NCBI GenBank assembly: GCA_956465555.1
Contig: OY101117.1
Coordinates: 930,001 to 994,000 of the forward strand
Reading direction: 5' to 3'
From: Nitzschia sp. pyKryTriq1
Taxonomy: Eukaryota > Bacillariophyta > Bacillariophyceae > Bacillariales > Bacillariaceae
DNA length: 64,000 bases
The notes beneath the pieces are model-generated. The model saw only the letters and a list, made by a program, of their open reading frames with translations, was not told the DNA's origin and did not search any database. Positions 55,350 through 64,000 of this stretch are shown here, piece after piece. The translations under genes and the position numbers were made by a program. Position 1 is the stretch's first letter; every line of letters begins with the position of its first letter.

Positions 55350-56064
55350 ATGCCAGGCACGAAATCAAAAGCAAGAGGATTATTTGGTGATGAAGATTGC
55401 GAGAGACCAGCTTGCGATGATGTGAAGCAGGCCCTCCCCAAGTCCATGGAGGAATTGCAAGCCATGGCACAGAAACATGCCGCCAATAAGAAGGTCGAAT
55501 GTCCGCCACGAAGCGCCGAGTTGGGGCGATCCTCATGGAAGCTTTTGCATGCTATGGTGTGTTGATCAAGGGCAAAAAATCTAGTTGCCTTCTCCCGTAT
55601 CGATTACTCATCGTTCTTCTCACGACACCACGCTCCTTTGGTTCGGAAAACGCATAGACGGCCTGGTACCCTGACAAGCCAACAGTGGACGAACAAAAGA
55701 AGATGACAGGCTTCTTTCAGGCGTTGGCCTTGTTCTATCCTTGTGTTTGGTGTGCCGAGGATTTTCAAAAAGAAATCAAAAAGTCTCCGCCAGCGTAAGT
55801 CTCCTAGCCACTCTATAGAGGACTGGTATACGAGTACTGTACATACTTGTGGAAATTGTTGACCTGTCTTCATTCTTTGCTGACCTTCGCCCATTATTCC
55901 AACCCCCACCACCACAAAGTACTGAAACTCGGCAAGACCTATGTTTATGGCTATGCGATCAACATAATCGAGTCAACAAAAAGCTAGGCAAACCTCTTTT
56001 TGAATGCACGATGCAGAACTTGGATGAACGATGGCGAAAATCCACCGACCCAAAGTGTACTTGA
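55350..56064 (+). CDS. ERV1: ERV1/ALR sulfhydryl oxidase
   Basis: This FAD-dependent oxidase makes disulfides in the mitochondrial intermembrane space with Mia40, or in other compartments. Exons are 55350-55556, 55658-55794 and 55920-56064, giving 162 residues. The family signature CPPRSAELGRSSWKLLHAM runs into TAWYPDKPT across the first splice. The redox-active pair is CVWC in YPCVWCAEDF, and the FAD-binding block is LWLCDQHNRVNKKLGKPLFEC. An N-terminal part with two cysteines (CERPAC) may be the shuttle pair. The C-terminus ends DPKC, another possible redox cysteine. Two ATGs lie close together; that at 55350 keeps the frame. Confidence 0.94.
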
Positions 56065-56148
56065 CACTACTTTTAGTAGCAATTTTATTATTGGCACAAA
56101 CTAGCTTCCAAGTCGTGAATAACATCTCTTCTCTGTCTTGAACATGAA

Positions 56149-57290
56149 TTAATGCGAAAGCAATGGCGTGCCATCTTTCCATTGGCCAGATGATTCATCT
56201 TTTAGCCATTCCCATCTATCCCAGAGAATCGAGTCCGGTCCACCGATCGTGCACTCCAACCGACTTGGATGGAAGCGGAATGCCTGCAATACATCAGCAG
56301 GATAGTTATCGTTTGTATTGTGAGCAGTATTTATAACATAACAAGAAAAAACCAAATTGCATTTCGTTCCTTCCGTTTCGACCTTGACGACTTACCCGAA
56401 TGGCATCATCAATTTCATGATCCGAAATATCACCATTTTCCAACTCCAATCGAGTCTTTTGCATAATTTCCGTGGCATGGCTCTTATTTTCCATCATGGG
56501 GCGATCCTAAAGATGAATAACATTCACAGGAGCAGATTGATATTATGAGTCAAGACGTAACATCTCACAACTTGTCGATCGTGCATGTTGCGTCGCAGAA
56601 GCTCTAATACTGTAGGTTGTACGTACCCCCGATAGAATCCCATCCTTTTCCTTTTCAATTCGTTTCGAGCTCACCATGGAGGCAACGGTATAATGAGGCA
56701 GTAGGTCCATCAAATCATTCAGTGGAAGTCGTTCACAATGTCCTTCTCCTCTCCATTGTTCCGCAGTCTCGCCAGGCAAGTATCGGCCTTGCAAATGCAA
56801 AATCGCAAGAGGTCGCCCGGACGCTAGAGAATCGCAGGTTCCACTACCTTTTTTCATTACAAAATCAATGCCTTCCTCAGAAACTCTTTGCACACCCACC
56901 GTTCTCAGATTCGGAGGCTACACGTACGAGCAACGAAATGGAAAAGCACAAAAACATTTTTCGTGAGCCAGACGTCGTCGCCATGTATACCGGTAATCAT
57001 GCACACGCACAAACAAAACATTGTTCTACCCCAGTACCCACCTGACTCAGATCATCGGGTGTCACAGCCACCGAAAAGACCCAATGCACTCCCGGACGTC
57101 GAAATCCATATTCATCGCATAACTTTCGTCTATGACATTCGTCACGGATGAGTGCCAGAGGGTCTTTGGCGGGAGGCTTGGCCGTAAAATAAGCTTTGGA
57201 TACCACGCCGGTCACTGCTTGTTTATTGGCAATCATCGAGGATGCCATCACCCTGGATCGTGTCGCCGAAATTGCCAATCGAGACAACAT
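56149..57290 (-). CDS. Orphan protein with mitochondrial-type N-terminus
   Basis: Exons are 57042-57290, 56627-56875, 56396-56506 and 56149-56283; all introns are in phase 0, giving 247 residues. The N-terminus (MLSRLAISATRSRVMASSMIA) is basic, hydroxylated and lacks acidic residues, like a mitochondrial presequence. The rest is charged and globular: RDECHRRKLCDEYGF, RRPGVHWVFSVAVTP, RPLAILHLQGRYLPGETAEQWRGEGH, LNDLMDLLPHYTVASM, then ECTIGGPDSILWDRWEWLKD near the end. I do not recognise a family. The acceptor of exon 2 (tttctgag) is the weakest junction; other junctions are clean. The gene is likely real because joining these exons gives one continuous, protein-like sequence. Confidence 0.7.
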
Positions 57291-57924
57291 TGTTACACTC
57301 TATCTCTGCTGCTGCTGCTGCTGTTGTCTTTCACTTTTACTTTGAATCCTTCTTTCTTGTGTTGTTTGCTATCTTATATGTCAACCCCTTCGGGTGACGC
57401 GTTGGTCGATAATCGATAAGTGCATGGCGAAACGGGTGCATACGCAGTATCATGCGTGGATGCGGATCGGGAGATCTGGAGGTGAGGAAATGAGAAGCCT
57501 GAAAAAGGGCATTAGAAAGTCCCCGAGTGGTGTCAGTGAGCGATGGGAAGCGTGGTCGATCTGGTCAAGATGTACTATCTGGTCAACGGCGGCGCACGCC
57601 GAGCTACTGTACCAGGTACACTACTGGTAGCGAAACTTGCTGCCGAGAGAGCTCGCTTTCGACCACCGCTCGCCAGGTAGAATGCCCACCTGCAGTAGCT
57701 CTCCGTACAATTTGTACAGGCGGGGGTCTACGAAAATGTTCGTCTCATCGCGACGACGCTGTGCGGCACTCTCCTTATTTCCCGATCCGCATTGCATCCA
57801 TCATCATTGAAGCCATAAAACCAAAGGGTTCCTCTTGATTGCAAACCAAGCCTCACTTTGTTGCCAAACCTCTCTATTCTACTGTGCCTCATATCATCGT
57901 CCGCTGCTGGTTCATCCATTCATT
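57291..57924. promoter_or_regulatory. Divergent promoter between two genes
   Basis: A (GCT) trinucleotide run lies near 57309-57325. GTACCAGGTACACTACTGGTA occurs near 57610. Open frames here have no family resemblance. The last 100 bases are probably the leader of the zinc-finger gene. Confidence 0.45.
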
Positions 57925-59693
57925 ATGTCCGAAACTACCTATTCTCTCGAGGTAAGTACTACGAAAACTCGAGCGTGCGCCTCTCTCGCTCGTCAACCCA
58001 CGACCAATGATCATCCGTCTCACGAGCTAGTCTAAACAACCTAATTGCCTCGCGATACTTTACAATGCTTGCTTCATTCCTTCATTCGTCATCATTCAGT
58101 ACGCCAAGTCTGCCCGCTCCAAATGCAAGCGCTGTAAGGAAACCATCGCCCAGGGCGACGTTCGAATGGTCGTCACGGTTCCCGGGGATGAGTACGACAT
58201 GAGTTCGAATTATCACGTGGGATGCTTTGTGTTACCCCGAAAGGTGGCAAAGCTGATGGATGCGGAAGAGTTTGTCCGAGAACACGTCACGGATACATCG
58301 GAAGACAAGACGATTCTTCCCGATCAGTTTGACAAGATTGTGACGCAAATGGAAGAAGCCAACTCGGCCAAGAGCAAGAAGAACAAAAAAGTCAAGGGTG
58401 AAGGTGGCGACGGCGGAGAAGAAGAGACTTTCATGACTCGGATTGCTGCGGCTGCCACGACAGAGCTCGAGGCGGAAGAAGGAAAGCCACCGGAAAAAAA
58501 GAAGGCCAAGAAGGGAACAACTGTTACTTCGAAGGCGGAGGAAGAAGAGTTCTGCAAGTTCGTTGAGATCTACAAGGAGCACCACAACAGCAAGGCGGAT
58601 ATTCTCAAAGATTTCTTGCGGTGAGTTCTCATAGTGTACATTACACTATGATAGCTGCTTTTGCAATAGCAATCGTCTTACTCACTCACTCACTTACACA
58701 CACACACACATGCCTTTATCATGCAGCTGGAACCGTCAAGTACTGACGGGAAAGAAGGATTTTGTGTTGTTCAAAGTGCTGGACGGACATGTTCACGGCC
58801 GCTTGGGCCGGTGCCCCCTGGACGGTGGCAGGCTCAAGTTCATGGAAGGCGACTATGAAACTGTTCACTGTCCCGGTGGCTTTGATGAGGATTCTCAAAT
58901 TCGATTGCCTTGCGCGTTTACGGGGAAGCGCACGGACCCCGCACTCCGCTTGCAACCATTCTATACGCACCAGCCCACGGAAGAAGAGAGCGAAGAAATG
59001 GACAAGCAGGTGATAACCGAGGCAGCTCCAGGAGACTCGGGACCTGGCAAAGAATTGATTGCTGCAGCTGAAGACAGCAAATGGGACCTCGAATCGTCCG
59101 AGGGAATCAAGGAGGCTGCCGCAAAGTTGGTGGACTTGGTCCAGGACAAGGTTGATCTACCCGAAGGTCGCGATCCCAAGCGCTTGTTGGGTCAGATTCT
59201 GGTAACCAACAAGGACAAGGGCATCAAGGGCGTCATTGAGGAGATAATTTCCAAATATGGCTTCAAGGACGCCAAGGACGCCAAGAAAGCAGCCAAAGAG
59301 GAGGCTACTATGAAGGTGTGCGTCAACCCGAAGAATGCTCCCTTGCTATTGGCGTTCCAAGAATTGGCAGAACTTTATTTCAAGGGTATGTTCATACAGT
59401 CAGCGTCTTTCGAGCATCAAGTACTTGTACATCTTGTTCTTTTTTCTCAGATTCGTTCCAATATTTGTTTTGCCGGAGTAGAGAAGAATACAAATGCAGG
59501 TGCCTCCTACAAGAAAGTCATCAATGCACTCAAGGACCTTGAAGCCGAAGTGACGGCTGCGAACGCCATGTCGTTCAGCAAGGGGAAAACCAAGATTGCA
59601 GGCGTAGGCAAATCGTCCGCAGAGAAGATGAAGGAATTCTTGGAAACTGGGACTATCCAGAAGCTCGAGGAAAAACGGGCTTTGCATTCGTAG
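57925..59693 (+). CDS. PARP-type zinc finger, PADR1 and HhH domain protein
   Basis: Exons are 57925-57951, 58100-58620, 58727-59385 and 59482-59693, giving about 472 residues. Domain 1 is a PARP-type zinc finger (YAKSARSKCKRCKETIAQGDVRM with HVGC closing the site). Domain 2 resembles PADR1 (LGRCPLDGGRLKF, VHCPGGFDED), but the second zinc position is Asp instead of Cys. Domain 3 at the end (NTNAGASYKKVINALKDLE, IAGVGKSSAEKMKEFLETG) resembles the DNA polymerase beta 8-kDa helix-hairpin-helix domain. Nothing like a PARP catalytic domain follows. A DNA-break-binding role is the natural inference. The last acceptor is uncertain: it may lie three bases earlier. A CA-repeat sits in intron 2 near 58697-58711. 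Confidence 0.82.
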
Positions 59694-60523
59694 ACGAGTC
59701 CCAGGAGGCACAAGAGCATCACCGGGAGTGAGCACCTCGGCAAGAATCATGTGGATCTATGCTCGCCCTGGACAGTTTCTTTATCTCCAGTGACTCAAAC
59801 TTGCTGTTGTGTCATCGAGCGTGAATTCGTTCGGTTTCGCCTTGTAGATCGTGGCCTCTCTTGGTTGGGAACTGGGAGGACGGTTGGCTTGTTTGATGAT
59901 CCAGGAGCAACAAGTTGACAATTGACACTCTACTCTAGGAATGAATCAGTCCCAATGTGATCATCCAACAATGGTCTGACAATATAACGAATTTTGATTT
60001 TGCTGATTGGTTCATCTAGTAGGGGAGCTACAACGTGACGTGATTCACGTGCAGCAGCAAATAATGCTTGTTCTATCGTACTGAACCTGACAGTAAAGGT
60101 ACTGTACTGGTACAGAACCAGTACCTACCGGTAGAACTCTACCGACCGTACTGTACAGTACCAGTACCAGTACGGTACTCGTAGCTACATACTGTAGAAC
60201 TAAATCGTAAAGCAGCGAAAAAGTGCTGTCTACTCTAGCTACTAGAGCTACCGTAGTAGAGACCCCCCCCCCCCCCTCTACTACTCTACTACTAGCTAGT
60301 AGAGTAGAGTCGCAAAGCAAAGCTCTCTACTACTGTTGTCTACCGAGCGATCCGCATTGACTACTACGACCACTGACATACCAAATCTTGTTTTCGGCAA
60401 TTTTCTGGGCGTGCAGGCATGATTGCGGCACTTTCTGCGGCATACGGAGCCCCGCCCGATAAATAAGTTGATGCACTTGCAGTTTGCATCTGTTCAAGTC
60501 CCTTCACCATCCGACACAGCGAC
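59694..60523. other. Intergenic region with GTAC cluster and C14 hairpin
   Basis: A cluster of GTACTGTACTGG, CTACCGGTAG and CAGTACCAGTACCAGTACGG lies at 60100-60180. A 14-base C run at 60263-60276 is flanked by GTAGTAGA (60253-60260) and TCTACTAC (60277-60284), an eight-base inverted repeat. No gene is seen. Confidence 0.6.
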
Positions 60524-61384
60524 ATGAAACGTCTTTGTAACCTTCCGACGAATGGCGCAGTGATGTTTCTTCTTCTCGTCCTTGCAGCCATGCCGGTTAG
60601 TTTGCAAGGATACCTCTCCTCGTTGCAGATAATTCGCCCAAAGTTCCACGACGATTTTCCGAAATGTCAATTAATGGCCACCAGATCGACTGGGCACGCA
60701 AAAATTGGTGAGTTACTGAGTGATCTACCGACGCCTTGCTTGCTGTTAGAGATGTCGTTAGCGGAGGGTGCTGTTGAGGAAACGGATCTAGATGATGTTT
60801 TGGAACGAATGGCAGCGTCGGACACCTCATTCGAAGGATCCCTATTCGTCCACACGAAAGTGACTGACACATCAGAACGAGAAAAAATCACAAAATCAGA
60901 AGGCTCTGGTAAAAGTTCTACAATATGTCGGGTTGACACTCCACCCGAGTTGATTCCTGGGGGTGCCTATCTAGGCATTGGTTTGGCCAATCATCATGTC
61001 GGCGGATATTATTGGGCTCGAGGCATGGGCATCGGGGCGGCGCTTCCTGCGCACGGTATATATTTTGGGGTATCTTCTTCTGCAGATGAACGTAGCGATG
61101 GACAACTATTCTGGAAGAAACGTGGACCTGGTCTGAACGCCAAGGAAACAACCGAGGAATCGTCGAATTCCAATGACGGAAAACGATCGGAGTGGGCAGA
61201 TTTTCTCGCTGTCGGGGATACTGTTCAACTAGTACCAAATGATGCTGGCAAATTGTTGAGAAGCTCCAAATTTGACGTGCTTCTTGGAATCCGGCGGATA
61301 GGTCGGCCTTTGGGAGCCGACCCAATCGTAGAGCGGATATGGCATCGGTCCGAAGATCCACGCACTGGTTGGACTGTTGTTTAA
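60524..61384 (+). CDS. Secreted or plastid orphan protein
   Basis: Single exon, 286 residues. A basic start followed by a hydrophobic core (about residues 12-29, VMFLLLVLAAMPVSLQGY) is a signal peptide; no clear Phe follows, so plastid routing is uncertain. A helical, acidic middle (about 60-120) precedes a beta-rich region: CRVDTPPELIPGGAYLGIGLANHHVGGYYWARGM, GIGAALPAHGIYFGVS, FLAVGDTVQLVPNDAGKLL and VLLGIRRIGRPLGADPIVERIW. Gly- and aromatic-rich stretches suggest a beta-barrel or jelly-roll, but I recognise no family. The ATG at 60524 is the first in frame and gives a normal signal length. Confidence 0.72.
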   Translation: MKRLCNLPTNGAVMFLLLVLAAMPVSLQGYLSSLQIIRPKFHDDFPKCQLMATRSTGHAKIGELLSDLPTPCLLLEMSLAEGAVEETDLDDVLERMAASDTSFEGSLFVHTKVTDTSEREKITKSEGSGKSSTICRVDTPPELIPGGAYLGIGLANHHVGGYYWARGMGIGAALPAHGIYFGVSSSADERSDGQLFWKKRGPGLNAKETTEESSNSNDGKRSEWADFLAVGDTVQLVPNDAGKLLRSSKFDVLLGIRRIGRPLGADPIVERIWHRSEDPRTGWTVV

Positions 61385-61822
61385 TCACGAACTGAAGTAA
61401 GGATTTGACTTCCAGAGAGGCTGTGATAATCTGCTGTGTCTCATCACCACTTCCAAGTAGAAAATGCTCTAGAATAACTACAGTAGACTCTAGCAGTACT
61501 CAAACTATTTTAGGCTTCTACTACTAGAGTAGACTAGTTGCTGTTCGAATGAGAGTGCGATGAGTCGTCGTCGTCGTCGTCTCGTCGTGAAGGAAGCATG
61601 GATTTAGTCCCGCAAGACTGAATTTCTGACTCATCAAAATTTCCCGCCAAAGTGCAACAAGATGATGACTGATGCAGACGACGCAGCATGGCAAAAGGCG
61701 AATTGTTGACGATGTGAAATGTGAAATGCTCGGAAGTTCTTAGATTTCATATTGCATTTGTTGGTGCTCAGAGCTCCCATATTTTCTTATATGTCAGGAA
61801 TTGGAGAAAGTCCTATTGAGAA
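61385..61822. other. Intergenic region with CTACTAG motifs
   Basis: CTAGAATAACTACAGTAGACTCTAG and CTACTACTAGAGTAGACTAG lie at 61467-61537, then CGTCGTCGTCGTCGT near 61566-61580. No gene is seen. Confidence 0.5.
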
Positions 61823-62698
61823 ATGCTTGCAGCGAAAATTATCTTCGCATTTGTCGCATCATTTCTGATGGGAAAGAATGACGCCTTTCAGAATATAGAG
61901 CCTGCCAGAGGAATTCTCAGATCCGAGATGCCGGTGCTAAAGAATTCCAATGCTGAAAATCATGACATCCCGAGCAACAGGCGAAGATTCCTCGGCACGG
62001 CTACTATTTTTGGTGGTTTGCTTATTGGCAATGCCGCAGAAGCAAAAGACGAGCTTTTCAAACCAAATCCTTTGACCAACTCCGTCCTGGAACAGGTAAG
62101 TTCATTGTGCTCTGATGTCGATAGATTTTAGAAACCCTTGCTGACGCTCAAGGATACGTAGCTTCGAATATGGGAACAGGCAGAAGCGGACAATATAAAA
62201 TACGGCGGGGAGCTGGAGGCAGGAGATGCGGGTAACAAGGGGAAAGTCGGCGCTTATCCGAAATTACTTTTGCCAATTTTGAAAATAGATCAGGAGCTTG
62301 AGGAAATTAAGGCTCTGGTACGGGACGAAAATCCATCAACAGCGTGGCCAAAGGCCCTGGCAATTCTTCAAAAAGACCAATACGACAAAATCCAGTTCAA
62401 GAAAACATTCAACGCTTATGGCGACAACATTTACTATTCAGATCCCGATAGAGCTAATCTGTACCTTGGAGGGGGTGCTGTTCCAAAGACAGAGCAGAGT
62501 TTGGCGTACCTACTCCGAAATGATGTGCTCTCGAACGTAGAGAATGTTCGTTCGGAATTAGAATATTTGATAAAGACTGGAGAGACCGACGTGGACGACC
62601 TTTATTCATATGCTGACATTGCAGTGGGTGCTATGAAAAAGTATCTTGCAATCGTGCCACCAAATGAGCTAGAGGAGGCGAAGAAGATGGCTTTTTGA
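61823..62698 (+). CDS. Thylakoid-lumen PsbQ/Psb31-like protein
   Basis: Exons are 61823-62095 and 62162-62698 (269 residues). The targeting part is tripartite: a signal peptide ending NDAF, where the Phe fits the diatom plastid-import motif; a transit part; then a twin-arginine signal (RRRFLGTATIFGGLLIG) ending AEA before KDELF, as for Tat-dependent lumen import. The mature part (about 170 residues) is almost all helical, for example LRIWEQAEADNIKYGG, KIDQELEEIKALVRDE, LLRNDVLSNVENVRSELEYLIKTG and DIAVGAMKKYLAIVPPNELEEAKKM, which suits a four-helix bundle like PsbQ or diatom Psb31. The family call is inference from layout; the lumen location is better supported. Confidence 0.72.
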
Positions 62699-62793
62699 TC
62701 GGCTCCCGTGTCGGCTAGCACTATAGACAATCCCATTCTCCCAGATTAGAAATAGCTACAGTACTACTATGTTATATTCGACTACCTGGTACA

Positions 62794-63354
62794 TTAGGAG
62801 ACAATTCGAATCATAGTACTCTTGATCAGGTCCAAAATCTCGTCGATCGCAGCCTCAGGTAACCTCGACAGCGATGGGATCAGCGCCGTTGCTTCTTCCA
62901 CAGAAGTATCGGTAATGACCAAATTCATCAAGGCAGCAACTTCGAACCCATGAAGCTCCAGCTCGTCCCCATCGTCGGTTTCCTTGCGGAAAGTCGTTAG
63001 TGCACTACAAAACGAAGAAAAAATGAGTCTCGAAGCTTCTTGTCTATAAAATCACTCAGCAACAATATCAACTTACTCTTGCAAGTTATCCAATTCCTCA
63101 ACCAGCTCTTGGTGATCTTTTTCGGGGTTTGTCATCGTGTTGAATCGCTCGACATACTTCTGAGTCTTCCGATAAACCTCATTCAGCTCCTCATCACGAG
63201 TCACGGCAGAACGAGCACTAGCCTGTAAGATGACAGCCACCTGTGCGTTGGATAGGATGTGAATGTCTTCAAACTCGGGTCCGAATTGTCGCTCGGCTGC
63301 GTTCTCTACCGCGGCGGTTGCCGCTTCTCCGAGGAAGGGGTTTGCATCGACCAT
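62794..63354 (-). CDS. RPB4: RNA polymerase II subunit RPB4
   Basis: RPB4 pairs with RPB7 as the stalk of RNA polymerase II. Exons are 63077-63354 and 62794-63004, giving 162 residues. Landmarks are EELNEVYRKTQKYVERFNTM, FEVAALMNLV, TSVEEATALIPSLSRLPEAAIDEIL and DLIKSTM, matching human POLR2D VFMKTLNYTARFSRF, FELACLANL and ALIPSLEGRFEDEELQQIL. The N-terminus is Ala-rich. The join around the intron (LQ|DALTTFRKE) is in frame. It reads toward the PsbQ-like gene and converges with it, leaving about 95 bases between stops. Confidence 0.92.
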
Positions 63355-63811
63355 TTGTGCGACAAGTTAATGAGTGCTTACTTCCCAGTCTTCGAGGGGG
63401 GTTCCTTTTCTGGTCTCAGCTTTTAGGCTAGGAGTAGACTACGAGCGAGAGGGGCTTTGCCTTTCGAAGTGGAACATATGGCACCGCCCATCATGGTGAA
63501 ATCGCTATTACTCTCGCCTCTCGTCGCTACCCGCTACCCGCCCGTACTACCGGTATTAAATATCTCTCTCTCCAAACCGTCCGCCGACCGCCGGCCACCG
63601 AGCATGAAAGTCGAATGAGTCGTTTGACGTCTTTGTCGCTCGACCGCACTGCGTGCGGGACGACGTCAAAAAAGATCTCGTTCCGCGCGAGAATGCGTGT
63701 GAGACGCATACTGTAGAAAAAGAGACAAAAGATATTATTACTATTAGATATTATTTCGTCATTTGATCATCCATTTGACATTGTACAAGTACTTTCATTC
63801 ATCGCAACACC
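63355..63811. promoter_or_regulatory. Divergent promoter at right end
   Basis: It lies between outward-reading RPB4 and the partial gene at the edge. A short TTATTACTATTAGATATTATT stretch lies near 63734-63755. No gene is seen. Confidence 0.4.
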
Positions 63812-64000
63812 ATGGTGCTTGTATATAACGGTGTCTTTGAAGTCCAACTCGTCGAGGCAGTGACGAAGATACCATTTACAGAGCACACCAAGAATGGAAA
63901 GACCTACATCGAAGTGGAGCCAGACGCCAACTATTGGATCAGCGTGAGAAAGGTCGCTGTCTGCCCGACAGCGATGGCATTAGCGTTCAAGGTGGATGGT
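63812..64000 (+). CDS. Unknown protein, 5' part only
   Basis: An ATG at 63812 opens a frame that runs to the window edge (63 codons). It starts MVLVYNGVFEVQLVEAVTKIPF and continues TYIEVEPDANYWISVRKVAV, alternating polar and hydrophobic residues like beta-strands. No signal peptide or known domain is visible. A pyrimidine-rich, AT-rich leader precedes the ATG. The gene continues beyond the window, so nothing can be said of its function. Confidence 0.55.
   Translation, partial: MVLVYNGVFEVQLVEAVTKIPFTEHTKNGKTYIEVEPDANYWISVRKVAVCPTAMALAFKVDG

Overview
The window looks like nuclear DNA from a diatom, probably a pennate one; the species cannot be named from sequence alone. The reasons are compact eukaryotic genes on both strands, short GT-AG introns (mostly 75-100 bp, up to about 230 bp), bipartite plastid pre-sequences with a signal peptide ending near a Phe, a thylakoid-lumen protein with a twin-arginine signal, a selenoprotein glutathione peroxidase, and intergenic regions full of short GTAC/TACCGGTA and CTACTAG palindromes. 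I see about 30 protein genes I can support well, a few weak ones and one tRNA. I recognise no virus-like element, transposon, CRISPR array or rRNA.

Layout. 1-9 kb: the 3' end of HMG-CoA lyase, tRNA-Ala(UGC), an RsmB-type rRNA methyltransferase, a weak orphan, a long gene-poor stretch, and a copine. 9-22.4 kb: a half-size ABC transporter, a 2OG-Fe(II) oxygenase-like secreted protein, a selenocysteine GPX, a U1A/U2B double-prime snRNP protein, proteasome subunit alpha-5, a RABL6-like GTPase with a long acidic tail, and FAM136A. 23-36.7 kb: a plastid-targeted methyltransferase, AP-1 gamma, V-ATPase subunit d, a G-protein alpha subunit, VPS45 and RPS29. 37-46 kb: a calycin-like protein, a membrane-anchored PreP-like M16 protein with a lost active site, an FSH1/OVCA2 hydrolase, an orphan and a Gfo/Idh/MocA oxidoreductase. 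46-57.3 kb: SEC24, an ATX1 copper chaperone, a Trm11-like methyltransferase, a PHO84-like phosphate transporter, an ERV1/ALR sulfhydryl oxidase and a mitochondrial orphan. 57.9-64 kb: a PARP-zinc-finger/PADR1/helix-hairpin-helix protein, a secreted orphan, a PsbQ-like lumen protein, RPB4 and the start of an unknown gene.

The genes do not form an operon-like pathway; this is a mosaic of housekeeping genes. A membrane-traffic theme recurs (AP-1 gamma, SEC24, VPS45, V-ATPase d, copine, RABL6-like), but I infer no physical linkage. Several neighbours are divergent pairs with short shared promoters (ATX1 and the Trm11-like gene, the phosphate transporter and ERV1, the FSH1 hydrolase and the 43.5 kb orphan).

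The points most worth a second look are the in-frame UGA at the GPX active site together with two changed tetrad residues, an RPS29 lacking three of four zinc cysteines, the catalytically dead PreP-like protein, the PARP-finger protein without a PARP domain, and the intergenic GTAC palindrome family.
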